From Bacteroidota bacterium (lineage in GTDB: Bacteria > Bacteroidota > Bacteroidia > Bacteroidales > UBA10428): a DNA stretch of 6,664 nt. The stretch is taken from NCBI GenBank assembly GCA_017860375.1, contig JAGDMB010000136.1, forward strand, positions 1 to 6,664, given 5' to 3'. The notes under the pieces are model-generated. The model had not been told where the DNA came from. It made no database searches and saw only the letters and a list, made by a program, of their open reading frames with translations. Below are positions 1-6,321 of the stretch, in pieces. The translations under genes and the position numbers were made by a program. How positions within the stretch are numbered: position 1 is the stretch's first letter; each line of letters begins with the position of its first letter.

Positions 1-1002
1 CTCTATGAGCCGGGATTGTTGAAAGCGGTAAAGGCAATCGGATGGTATATTGAAGAATACGGCATCGCCCAGATCTCCATTAACCTTACCGATCTGTCTC
101 TTACACCCCTTCACATCGCCTTCGATACTGCCTGTGAACAGGCTTCAAAAAGGGGATTGCGGGTCACCGGATCGGAGATCATAGGGGTAGTGCCCCTCAG
201 CGCAATGCTGGAAGCCGGAAAATACTTTCTTGAGAAACAAAACCGGTCCACCGGCATTCCCGAAAAGGAGATCATTAAAATAGCGGTTAAGTCACTTGGC
301 CTTAGCGACCTTAGCCCTTTTATACCCGAAAAGAAGATCATTGAATATATCCTCAGGGACACCTCGGAGAAAAAGCTGGTCCATATGAACCTGGCTTCCT
401 TTGCCGGCGAAACGGCTTCCGAGTCCCCTGCCCCCGGCGGAGGTTCAGTATCTGCCTATGCCGGTGCACTGGGCGTATCCCTTGCCACCATGGTGGCCAA
501 TATCTCCTCCCATAAAGCCGGATGGGACAGCCGGTGGAAGGAATTCTCCACCTGGGCCGTGAAGGGCATGGCTTTGCAAAGCGAATTGCTGTCACTGGTG
601 GATGAGGATACAAAAGCCTTCAACCGGATCTTGGAAGCCTTCGGCCTGCCGAAAGACACCGAAGCCGACAAGGCAACAAGAAAAGCAGCCATACAGGATG
701 CCACACGTGGCGCTATCGAAGTCCCGCTAAAGGTTATGAGGAAATCGTACGAATCGTTTGAGATCATCAAAGCCATGGTTCTTGAGGGAAACCCTAACTC
801 GGTTACCGATGCCGGAGTTGGGGCATTGTGTGCACGCACCGCCGTGAAAGGAGCCTTCCTGAACGTGAAGATCAATGCATCGGGACTGGAGGATAAGGAA
901 TTTGTGAAGAAAGTCATGGAAGAAGGAAGCGCTATTGAAGCCCGTGCCGTTCAGCTGGAGGAAGAGATCATGGAGTTGGTGCAGGGGAAGATCGGACACT
1001 AG
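1..1002 (+). CDS. ftcD: Bifunctional glutamate formimidoyltransferase / formimidoyl-THF cyclodeaminase, 5'-truncated by the window edge
   Basis: The frame is open from base 1, so the start lies outside the window; 333 C-terminal residues are visible. The fused enzyme acts in cytosolic histidine degradation. Its first domain moves the formimino group from formiminoglutamate to tetrahydrofolate, and its second domain cyclises the product to 5,10-methenyl-THF and releases ammonia. Visible residues 1-120 match the C-terminal subdomain of the transferase, including the conserved VTGSEIIGVVP stretch (about 55-65). The cyclodeaminase domain starts near residue 130 with the family hallmark PAPGGGSVSAYAG (about 143-155) and continues as a helical domain to a normal-looking C-terminus. 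The transferase active site would be in the missing N-terminal part and cannot be checked. No other hut gene follows downstream, so any hut operon must lie to the left. The call rests on recognised family motifs and the fused two-domain order. Confidence 0.95.
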   Translation, partial: LYEPGLLKAVKAIGWYIEEYGIAQISINLTDLSLTPLHIAFDTACEQASKRGLRVTGSEIIGVVPLSAMLEAGKYFLEKQNRSTGIPEKEIIKIAVKSLGLSDLSPFIPEKKIIEYILRDTSEKKLVHMNLASFAGETASESPAPGGGSVSAYAGALGVSLATMVANISSHKAGWDSRWKEFSTWAVKGMALQSELLSLVDEDTKAFNRILEAFGLPKDTEADKATRKAAIQDATRGAIEVPLKVMRKSYESFEIIKAMVLEGNPNSVTDAGVGALCARTAVKGAFLNVKINASGLEDKEFVKKVMEEGSAIEARAVQLEEEIMELVQGKIGH

Positions 1003-1078
1003 ATTGCCTTTGCGTTCAAAAAGGGTAACTGCTGACTTGTCGGCCGGAAGCATAGGGGTGTTCCTGATTCAGGCAAAA

Positions 1079-1115
1079 GATGCGGATGAATGCGGATCAC
1101 GCTGATCCTGCATTT
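1079..1115. repeat. Intergenic imperfect palindrome with a doubled octamer
   Basis: The octamer ATGCGGAT occurs at 1080-1087 and again at 1090-1097, ten bases apart, about one helical turn. The second copy forms the left arm of a hairpin: AATGCGGATC (1089-1098), loop ACGCT, then GATCC, a bulged T and GCATT (1104-1114). This gives ten pairs with one bulge. No T-run follows, so it is a poor terminator. It lies in the 146-bp gap between ftcD and the next gene. It resembles the short GCGGAT-rich motifs I recall scattered between genes in environmental Bacteroidota genomes, but that link is from memory and unproven. Confidence 0.45.
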
Positions 1116-1148
1116 GAAAATACAGACCTTAACTTAAATAATACGGGT

Positions 1149-1484
1149 ATGAAAACAAGATTTTTTCTGATCGCATGCCTTGCGGTTGTGCTGGCCGCTC
1201 CGGCATTTTCCCAGAAAGCACCGGAACCGGTAACCAAGGCAGAATATGTGATTGCGCTAATCACGGACAATGAAATAGCCAGCGTCAGAATAAGCGCCGA
1301 GAATTGCCATCGAGCCTATGCCATTGACTGGCTCGAACGTGTTTCAATTAAAAACGGCCTTCTGGTCTTCAGCAAAGGGAAAACATCGCATGCATGGGAT
1401 ATTGAGGATGCCGTTGCCATTGAAAAAGTCGACGATATGATCATCATCCGTCTCCCCGACGGGATCGGACTGGACTGGTTCTAA
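1149..1484 (+). CDS. Small secreted protein of unknown function (111 aa)
   Basis: I do not recognise this protein. The ATG at 1149 is chosen over the in-frame ATG at 1080 because it starts exactly at a clean signal peptide: basic n-region MKTR, a hydrophobic core of about 13 residues, and a small-residue cleavage region ending AFSQ near residues 19-22. The upstream extension is hydrophilic and would encode the intergenic palindrome. The only cysteine in the signal region is at residue 10, too early for a lipobox, so this is probably a signal peptidase I substrate released to the periplasm or exported. The mature part of about 89 residues looks beta-rich, with alternating hydrophobic stretches such as VSIKNGLLVFS and DMIIIRLPDG, and it ends LDWF. 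It contains one other cysteine (in ENCHRAY). It sits 146 bp after ftcD and 174 bp before the next gene, so it may be transcribed alone. It has no visible tie to histidine breakdown. Confidence 0.7.
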   Translation: MKTRFFLIACLAVVLAAPAFSQKAPEPVTKAEYVIALITDNEIASVRISAENCHRAYAIDWLERVSIKNGLLVFSKGKTSHAWDIEDAVAIEKVDDMIIIRLPDGIGLDWF

Positions 1485-1613
1485 GCTCTAATTCATGATC
1501 TTCTGCTTGTCAGCAATCTACTCATTCGGTTTCTTTTGTCCTCAAGATAATTTCCAAAGTAGCTGAATTTGAGATCAATATTTCCTTTGGAGTCTTGTGA
1601 ACTCCAGGTATTA

Positions 1614-1643
1614 TTACAAACAGGGCAAAAATTTATATATTAG
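1614..1643 (+). promoter_or_regulatory. Weak candidate promoter for the 68-residue protein gene
   Basis: TATATTAG at 1636-1643 matches five of the six fixed positions of the Bacteroidota -7 element TAnnTTTG. A poor -33 candidate, TTAC, lies at 1614-1617. It would give a leader of only about 10 nt before the ATG at 1659. Slightly upstream is a small hairpin, TGGAGT (1588-1593) with ACTCCA (1601-1606), that has no T-run. Evidence is thin. Confidence 0.2.
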
Positions 1644-1658
1644 CGTAAAATAATTGCT

Positions 1659-1865
1659 ATGAATCTAAGCAGCGGGGCAAAAAAAATAAGGCATCTCATC
1701 GAAAAAGCCATTGATGACCACAGGATCACCAAATCAGAATACGAAATGATCATTCATGAAGCCCTTGATGACGCGCATATTGACAGTCAGGAACGGGCTT
1801 TAATAAGAGAATTACAGGACATGATCGACCACAAATTCATTAAATTGGTTCCGGATGATAAATAA
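1659..1865 (+). CDS. Small acidic/basic helical protein with two similar helix-turn units (68 aa)
   Basis: The protein is short, highly charged, lacks cysteine and tryptophan, and has no signal peptide or membrane segment, so it is likely cytosolic and all-helical. Residues 17-31 (AIDDHRITKSEYEMI) and 35-49 (ALDDAHIDSQERALI) align as two units 18 residues apart, sharing A-[IL]-D-D-x-x-I-x-x-x-E-x-x-x-I. The likeness persists in DNA: GCCATTGATGAC at 1707-1718 and GCCCTTGATGAC at 1761-1772 differ at one base. The D-x-x-I-x-x-x-E pattern resembles the helix-turn-helix units of TerB-like and EF-hand-like folds, but neither a full metal-binding loop nor a full family signature is present. The ATG follows an A/T-rich leader without a clear Shine-Dalgarno site, usual for Bacteroidota. 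The gene converges on porQ, 57 bp between stops. Function unknown; the coding call rests on composition and the internal repeat. Confidence 0.7.
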   Translation: MNLSSGAKKIRHLIEKAIDDHRITKSEYEMIIHEALDDAHIDSQERALIRELQDMIDHKFIKLVPDDK

Positions 1866-1866
1866 A

Positions 1867-1890
1867 TTGCACAAACGTGCAGGTTCTTTT
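1867..1890 (+). terminator. Possible weak intrinsic terminator after the 68-residue protein gene
   Basis: Directly after the stop codon lies TGCAC (1868-1872), a four-base AAAC loop, then GTGCA (1877-1881), extendable by one T-G wobble. It is followed by GGTTCTTTT, an imperfect T-rich tail. The stem is short, but its place between two convergent genes suits a terminator. Confidence 0.4.
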
Positions 1891-1922
1891 AGCAGATAGG
1901 GAAGGAAATAGCCGACTTCACC

Positions 1923-2984
1923 TCAGAATTTCTTGTAAAACTCTTCCAGATCCAGGGTCAGGGAAAAATGATTTGATCCTCCCGCCATATGGGTTACAGA
2001 CCGCCCATAGCTGATCCGGAATTTGGATATACGGACGCTGGCACCAAAGGAAAACCCCACCATCCCGAGCTTCGTATCGATCTTCATCTCCTGCCGCCGC
2101 CGGTAATTATAACCGAAGCTGCATACCAGGTTTTTACCGATCAGCACCTCGGATCCCAGGGTAATATGCCGCATAAAACGGTCGGTGAAAACGTCAAATT
2201 TGCTTTCCTCAACCGTTTCTCCGGTAAGTTCGTTCACGGAATTCTGTATATCTTCTTCCGTCTGGTAGGTAAGGTCCCATTTTTCGAGGTGGTCGGCAAC
2301 CACAAAAAAACGAAGGGGTGCGTGCTTAAGTCCCTGTGATATGCCAAGCTGGATATCCAGCGGAAGGGGTTCTCTTTCACCGTTGGCATAGTAAGTTGAC
2401 AGTTGCAGGCCGGCATTCCGGATCACCAGGGCTGAGGTGAATCCCCACCCCGGATTATGATAGACAATGCCTGCATCGATGGCCATAGCAAAAGAATTGT
2501 ACGATTCGAGACTGGAATAGATCGGCTTCAGGTTAACGCCAATCGTAAACAGGCTGTCGAGCTTACGGGAATACAGGATATTGAAAGCATAATCCGCTGC
2601 CCTGAAGGTTCCGGTGAGTGCCCCTGTCTCATCCGCTCCCTGAAATTTACCGTAGTTCAGGTAATGGATGCCTGCAGCAAAATTACCAATTCCCTGGTAG
2701 GTCCTTGCGTAGGAAACATATCCGTAATTGACTCCCGCAAAATAGTCCACATAATTTAATACCAGATGATTGTGATGCAGTTCATTTAACAGGGCAGGAT
2801 TATGGAAAGGCATATTCAGGTCGTCGTCATAAATTGCCGGAGCTTTGCCCCCGAGAGCAGCAACGCGTGCGGAATTGGTAACATCCAGAAACTGAAATGC
2901 CTTACCGCCGGGTTGAGCATTCAGGCTACAAACCAACAGGAGAAGCATCGCGACCAAAAGGAGCGGCCGTGGGATCCGGGTCAT
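1923..2984 (-). CDS. porQ: Type IX secretion system outer-membrane protein PorQ
   Basis: PorQ is a FadL-like outer-membrane beta-barrel related to PorV. In the type IX secretion system it belongs to the surface attachment complex with PorU, PorV and PorZ, which cleaves the C-terminal signal of cargo proteins and attaches them to anionic LPS. With the start at 2984 (353 aa), residues 1-23 form a signal peptide: TRIPRP, a long leucine-rich core, then a cleavage site near SLNA/Q. Hallmarks are FQFLDVTNSARVAALGG (about 30-46), YDDDLNMPFHNPALL (about 52-66), LKHAPLRF mid-protein, YNYRRRQEMKI (about 292-302), GMVGFSFG (about 307-314), and a terminal phenylalanine as in most outer-membrane barrels. 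An in-frame ATG at 3011 would add nine residues; I prefer 2984 because the signal peptide begins there, though both lie downstream of the candidate promoter. No other T9SS gene is in the window, which is normal because these genes are scattered. Confidence 0.92.
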   Translation of the reverse strand: MTRIPRPLLLVAMLLLLVCSLNAQPGGKAFQFLDVTNSARVAALGGKAPAIYDDDLNMPFHNPALLNELHHNHLVLNYVDYFAGVNYGYVSYARTYQGIGNFAAGIHYLNYGKFQGADETGALTGTFRAADYAFNILYSRKLDSLFTIGVNLKPIYSSLESYNSFAMAIDAGIVYHNPGWGFTSALVIRNAGLQLSTYYANGEREPLPLDIQLGISQGLKHAPLRFFVVADHLEKWDLTYQTEEDIQNSVNELTGETVEESKFDVFTDRFMRHITLGSEVLIGKNLVCSFGYNYRRRQEMKIDTKLGMVGFSFGASVRISKFRISYGRSVTHMAGGSNHFSLTLDLEEFYKKF

Positions 2985-3044
2985 AGGTTTATACCTGAAA
3001 CATCTATGCATTCAGGGTTTATGGTTTTATAAACAGTTAACGAA

Positions 3045-3076
3045 CAAAATTAGCAGATATTATTTTCTTTCCTAAA
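3045..3076 (-). promoter_or_regulatory. Candidate Bacteroidota-type promoter for porQ
   Basis: Read on the - strand, TAATTTTG (3052-3045) fits the -7 consensus TAnnTTTG exactly. After a 20-bp spacer upstream lies TTTA (3076-3073), three of four matches to the -33 element TTTG. Transcription would start near 3038-3040, upstream of both possible porQ start codons. The match is to the published Bacteroides fragilis primary-sigma pattern; there is no direct evidence of activity. I found no comparable match for the divergent kinase gene. Confidence 0.5.
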
Positions 3077-3137
3077 TTCATGCTTAAATTTACGATTCGA
3101 TCAACCCTTTTATTTAGGCATACAAAATAATACCGGT

Positions 3138-4133
3138 ATGGATGGAAGAAACCAGGAGATCGTTACCCTTGCAACCAATAGGGAATCGTCTCCCCGCTAT
3201 GTATTTATTGTTAATCCCATTGCGGGTATTAAAAACAAGAAACGCATTGAAAATGCCATCCTGAGGGCTTTTGTTCCCGGGGAAGCCATGGTGGTCTATT
3301 CCGAGGGACAGGGTCATGCGCATAAAATTGCTTCCGAATTTGTCCAGAAGGCGACGCCTTACTGTATTGCCGTTGGCGGTGACGGCACGATCAATGAGGT
3401 AGCGTCTGCACTGGTCAACACCGATACGGTACTGGGCATAATCCCCGCCGGGTCAGGCAATGGCCTTTCCAATTACCTCCATATCCCTCATTCCGTAAAG
3501 CAGGCCATTGAGATCATTCAGTGTAATTTCACCCGAACCATCGATGCAGGGAAACTCAATGATCAGTATTTTTTCTGTACCTGTGGCATCGGCTTCGATG
3601 CCCTGGTGGGGCATGATTTTGCACGGGGGAATCAACGGGGACTGCCCGGTTATATCCGGTCGGCGTTAAAACAATTCATTCATTACCGGCCAAAAAAATA
3701 CAGGTTGAAAATAGACGGGCAAAAACAAAAAATAAGGGCATTCCTGATCACCATAGCCAATGCAGGCCAATATGGCAGCAACTTTTATATTTCACCCGGC
3801 GCAAAAATTGACGACGGACTGCTGGATATATGCATCGTTAAACCTTTCCCAAAGGCAGCCGTGTTGCCGCTGGGAATAAAATTCATCGGAAAAAGGATTG
3901 ACCAGAGTCATTATCTTGAGGTTATACGGGGGAAAAAAGTCACCCTCCGGGGAAGAAAAAATAAACAATGCATCCATTATGACGGTGAGCCTTTCGTTGT
4001 CTGGGGAAAGATCAAAATCCAGATAATTCCCGGAGCCCTGAAAGTGCTGGTACCCGAAACCATTAAACCCAGGTTATCCATCCGGATAAAAAGAACAGCC
4101 CGACGCGGTTCAACGGAAATCATAACCGCCTGA
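3138..4133 (+). CDS. Diacylglycerol kinase family lipid kinase (DgkB/YegS type)
   Basis: This is a cytosolic or membrane-associated kinase that uses ATP to phosphorylate a lipid hydroxyl, probably diacylglycerol or a sphingoid/ceramide-like lipid; the substrate cannot be read from the sequence. The 331-residue length fits the family. The N-terminal nucleotide-binding domain shows VNPIAG (25-30), the signature GGDGTINE (80-87) and PAGSGNGL (103-110), where many relatives have GTGN. The C-terminal beta-sandwich domain shows CGIGFDA (149-155), NAGQYG through PGAKIDDGLLD (about 208-230), and DGEP (282-285), the acidic site near the active centre. After the conserved end (VLVP, near 306) a tail of about 25 residues is rich in Arg and Lys, which may help bind membranes (inference). 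The ATG at 3138 opens a short extension before the first strand; no other start fits. It diverges from porQ and is followed by a hairpin and then a strong terminator. Confidence 0.9.
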   Translation: MDGRNQEIVTLATNRESSPRYVFIVNPIAGIKNKKRIENAILRAFVPGEAMVVYSEGQGHAHKIASEFVQKATPYCIAVGGDGTINEVASALVNTDTVLGIIPAGSGNGLSNYLHIPHSVKQAIEIIQCNFTRTIDAGKLNDQYFFCTCGIGFDALVGHDFARGNQRGLPGYIRSALKQFIHYRPKKYRLKIDGQKQKIRAFLITIANAGQYGSNFYISPGAKIDDGLLDICIVKPFPKAAVLPLGIKFIGKRIDQSHYLEVIRGKKVTLRGRKNKQCIHYDGEPFVVWGKIKIQIIPGALKVLVPETIKPRLSIRIKRTARRGSTEIITA

Positions 4134-4148
4134 TTTTTAGATGTCTTC

Positions 4149-4193
4149 GTTTTTCATTTCGGATTATACCCAAAATCCGAAAAAATCAAAAAC
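4149..4193 (+). terminator. AT-flanked hairpin after the lipid kinase gene (terminator-like)
   Basis: TTTCGGATT (4157-4165) pairs perfectly with AATCCGAAA (4174-4182) across an eight-base loop. Outside an internal bulge, GTTTTT (4149-4154) can pair with AAAAAC (4188-4193). It starts 16 bp past the kinase stop. The + strand is followed by A-rich rather than T-rich sequence, so on its own it is a poor intrinsic terminator. It may instead protect the mRNA 3' end or act with the stronger terminator downstream. Confidence 0.45.
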
Positions 4194-4194
4194 C

Positions 4195-4260
4195 ATGATA
4201 AGTAAAACCTTCATGAGAAATGTCATATTGTTGAAAGGATGGGTCACACAAAAAAGGTAA
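4195..4260 (+). CDS. Possible 21-residue small ORF between two hairpins
   Basis: An ATG at 4195 opens 21 codons (peptide starting MISKTFMRNVILL, basic end VTQKR) and stops at TAA 4258-4260. The leader just upstream is A-rich (AAAAATCAAAAACC), the kind of context Bacteroidota use in place of a Shine-Dalgarno site. The ORF sits after the kinase hairpin and 38 bp before a strong terminator, so it could have its own transcript or lie in the kinase 3' UTR. An ORF this short arises easily by chance, and I know no matching peptide. Without conservation data it is only a candidate. Confidence 0.2.
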   Translation: MISKTFMRNVILLKGWVTQKR

Positions 4261-4298
4261 TTTTTTCATAGGTTTAGTTTTAGGTTTCCGATGAGTCA

Positions 4299-4327
4299 GG
4301 GGGCAATACAGGGCCCCCCTTTTTTTT
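4299..4327 (+). terminator. Strong intrinsic (Rho-independent) terminator
   Basis: GGGGGC (4299-4304) pairs with GCCCCC (4313-4318) over an eight-base loop, followed by one C and then eight T (4320-4327). The pure G-C stem and T-run on the + strand are textbook and work in one direction only. It lies 166 bp past the kinase stop, so it ends either a long kinase 3' UTR or a separate small transcript that begins after 4133. From here to 4431 I see no gene, clear hairpin or repeat. Confidence 0.85.
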
Positions 4328-4431
4328 GGTAAAGCCCCGTTTCCCAAAGCCTCTGGCGAATTGGAGATTGCCGGCCGAACAATTCCATAGCCAAAACCTA
4401 TACCATACTGAAACCGGGAAGGATATCGGGA

Positions 4432-4941
4432 TTAATGAAATCCAATATCGGAAGTATATTCCATGTTGCTTCTGTGCCTTGCCCTGTCAACGATATAAAA
4501 TTCGTACCGCAACGTATCCTGGGGAGGGATAATGGAGTACTGAATGCTGATCTCTATTTCTCCTTTAACGGTTTTGTTTTGTCCGACCCTGTTAAGTTTA
4601 TCATTATAGCGAATAATATATTTCAGCGGCTGGGTTTCAACCGAATCGTAAGCGCCGTCCGGTAATTTTTCGAAAGGGATCAGGAAAACATTGTACTTCT
4701 TTTCAAGACTTTCTTCAGTGGTATCATAATCATATATAATCGAGCCAATATCAGCGTCCCCGTCAATAAAATCAAATTTCAGGGTACCTAACTTACCCTG
4801 GTTTCCGAGAGAATCCCTGTAATTTTCCAGCATAAAGCTTTTATAGGTGATCTCGGGCAATGGACTGACCGTTTCAGGCATTTCACAGGCAAGGATGAGG
4901 GTGGCCGTGATCAGGAATAAAAAAAGGATTTTGCGTATCAT
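4432..4941 (-). CDS. Small lipoprotein of unknown function (169 aa)
   Basis: Residues 1-18 form a lipoprotein signal peptide: MIRK, a Leu/Ile/Phe core, and a lipobox ILA before Cys19. The cysteine would be lipidated and the protein anchored in the outer or inner membrane facing the periplasm. The residues after Cys (E-M-P-E) do not form the acidic run that exports Bacteroidota lipoproteins to the surface, so a periplasmic face is more likely, though not certain. The mature part looks beta-rich and carries FDFIDGDADIG (about 56-66), a DGDxDIG pattern I have seen in many Bacteroidota hypothetical lipoproteins; its role is unknown and calcium binding is only a guess. Further on are several Tyr-rich strands and PPQDTLRYEFYIVDRA near the end. 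It lies 46 bp downstream of der on the same strand, probably co-transcribed, but nothing in the sequence links it to ribosome assembly. Confidence 0.8.
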   Translation of the reverse strand: MIRKILFLFLITATLILACEMPETVSPLPEITYKSFMLENYRDSLGNQGKLGTLKFDFIDGDADIGSIIYDYDTTEESLEKKYNVFLIPFEKLPDGAYDSVETQPLKYIIRYNDKLNRVGQNKTVKGEIEISIQYSIIPPQDTLRYEFYIVDRARHRSNMEYTSDIGFH

Positions 4942-4987
4942 AAGTACAGAACCGTATGGTGTTTTTCCCTCAAATAATGAACCAAAA

Positions 4988-6292
4988 TTATTTCATTCGG
5001 ATGAAAATCTGTATGGGTACCCCCGTAAAATTGAAATTCTCCCTGATTTTATTTTCCAGGTACCGCTTATAGGGGTCCTTCACGTATTGCGGAAAATTGC
5101 AGTAAAAAGCGAAGGAAGGAGCATGCGTTGGCAATTGGGTCACGTATTTGATCTTGATAAATTTACCCTTGGATGCCGGCGGCGGGTAATCCTCAATTGC
5201 TTTCAGCATGACATCGTTGAGGCGGGAAGTGGCGATTCGCTGAATGCGGTTGCCGTAAACCTGCATGGCCAGTTCAAGTACCTTGTGCAGGCGTTGTTTG
5301 TTAACGGAAGAAATGAAGACAACCGGAACATCGGTAAAAGGGGCTATTTTTTCGCGGATCTCCGATTCCATTCTTTTGGAGGTATGGGTATCTTTCTCCA
5401 CCAGGTCCCATTTGTTGACAAGGATAACGATGCCTTTGCTGTTGCGCCGGATCAGGGAAAAAATATTGATATCCTGAGCTTCACATCCCGTTTGTGCATC
5501 AATCATGAGCAGGCAGACGTCGGAATTTTCAATGGCCCGAATGGAACGCATTACCGAATAAAACTCAATGTTTTCACTCACCTTGCCTTTTTTTCGGATG
5601 CCGGCCGTGTCGACCAGGAAAAAGTCGTGACCGAATTTATTGTATCGGGTATAGATTGAGTCACGGGTGGTTCCGGCTACCGGTGTCACAATATGCCTTT
5701 CCTCTCCCAGTAAGGTATTCACAAGGGTTGATTTTCCCACATTGGGACGTCCTATCACCGCAATCCGGGGAAGTTCCGGCAGGGATTCCGCTGTCTTTTT
5801 TTCAAAGGATTTCACCAGGTCATCAAGCAGATCCCCCGTTCCGCTGCCATTGGCAGAGGAAATGCGGTAAGGTTCCCCCAATCCAAACCTGTAGAAAATA
5901 TCGGCTTCAAAGGTCCGCGCGGGTTCATCCACTTTATTGGCCACCACAAAAGCTTTCTTTCCTCTTCGGCGCAGGATGTCTGCGATAGTCTGGTCCATAT
6001 CGGTTATACCATCGCTTACATCCACCATAAAAAGAATGGCATCGGCCTCTTCCATGGCAAGGATCACCTGCTTGCGTATCTCTTCCTCGAAAACATCATC
6101 GGAGCCCTCCACATATCCGCCGGTATCAATGACGGAAAACTCCACGCCGTTCCATACAGCTTTGCCGTAATGCCGGTCACGGGTCACTCCGGAAGTTTCA
6201 TCCACAATGGCCGAGCGTGTCTCGGTGAGCCGGTTAAAAAAGGTGGATTTCCCTACATTGGGGCGGCCTACTATGGCGACTATATTGCTCAT
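4988..6292 (-). CDS. der: Ribosome-assembly GTPase Der (EngA), double GTPase domain
   Basis: Der is an essential cytosolic GTPase that binds 50S precursors and helps late large-subunit assembly. At 434 residues it has the family's usual length. The first G domain shows GRPNVGKST (9-17), a switch I threonine in SGVTRD (34-39), DTGG (56-59) and NKVD (119-122). The second repeats GRPNVGKST (181-189), AGTTRD (206-211), DTAG (228-231) and NKWD (293-296), with an SSV G5-like motif near 328. From about 350 to the end is the KH-like RNA-binding domain, ending in the typical GVPIQIFIRMK. All key nucleotide-binding residues are present. On the - strand an AGGAAG stretch lies 9 nt before the ATG, one of the few Shine-Dalgarno-like sites in this window. 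The start is fixed by the canonical N-terminus just before the first P-loop. It follows the Dabb gene by 29 bp, so the two are likely one operon. Confidence 0.98.
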   Translation of the reverse strand: MSNIVAIVGRPNVGKSTFFNRLTETRSAIVDETSGVTRDRHYGKAVWNGVEFSVIDTGGYVEGSDDVFEEEIRKQVILAMEEADAILFMVDVSDGITDMDQTIADILRRRGKKAFVVANKVDEPARTFEADIFYRFGLGEPYRISSANGSGTGDLLDDLVKSFEKKTAESLPELPRIAVIGRPNVGKSTLVNTLLGEERHIVTPVAGTTRDSIYTRYNKFGHDFFLVDTAGIRKKGKVSENIEFYSVMRSIRAIENSDVCLLMIDAQTGCEAQDINIFSLIRRNSKGIVILVNKWDLVEKDTHTSKRMESEIREKIAPFTDVPVVFISSVNKQRLHKVLELAMQVYGNRIQRIATSRLNDVMLKAIEDYPPPASKGKFIKIKYVTQLPTHAPSFAFYCNFPQYVKDPYKRYLENKIRENFNFTGVPIQIFIRMK

Positions 6293-6321
6293 TTATGGGT
6301 TCTTCCTGGTTTTAGGATGGT

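Noticed and set aside
456..917. 153-residue open frame on the - strand opposite ftcD
   Set aside because: It is wholly inside the clear ftcD frame, has Ser/Phe-rich shadow composition and no motif.
1080..1148. Upstream ATG that would lengthen the secreted protein by 23 residues
   Set aside because: The extension is hydrophilic, covers an intergenic palindrome, and would bury the signal peptide that starts at 1149.
2985..3011. Longer porQ start at 3011
   Set aside because: It adds nine residues before a signal peptide that is complete from 2984; not excluded, but less likely.
2457..3032. Open frames on the + strand opposite porQ
   Set aside because: They are antisense to a well-recognised PorQ frame and contain no recognisable domain.
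4326..4532. 68-residue open frame on the + strand after the strong terminator
   Set aside because: It begins at the terminator T-run, runs into the antisense of the lipoprotein gene, and its composition is unlike a real protein.
4847..5659. 270-residue open frame on the + strand opposite der and the lipoprotein
   Set aside because: It lies antisense to der, whose frame is certain, straddles two genes, and shows no domain; long antisense frames are common opposite conserved genes.
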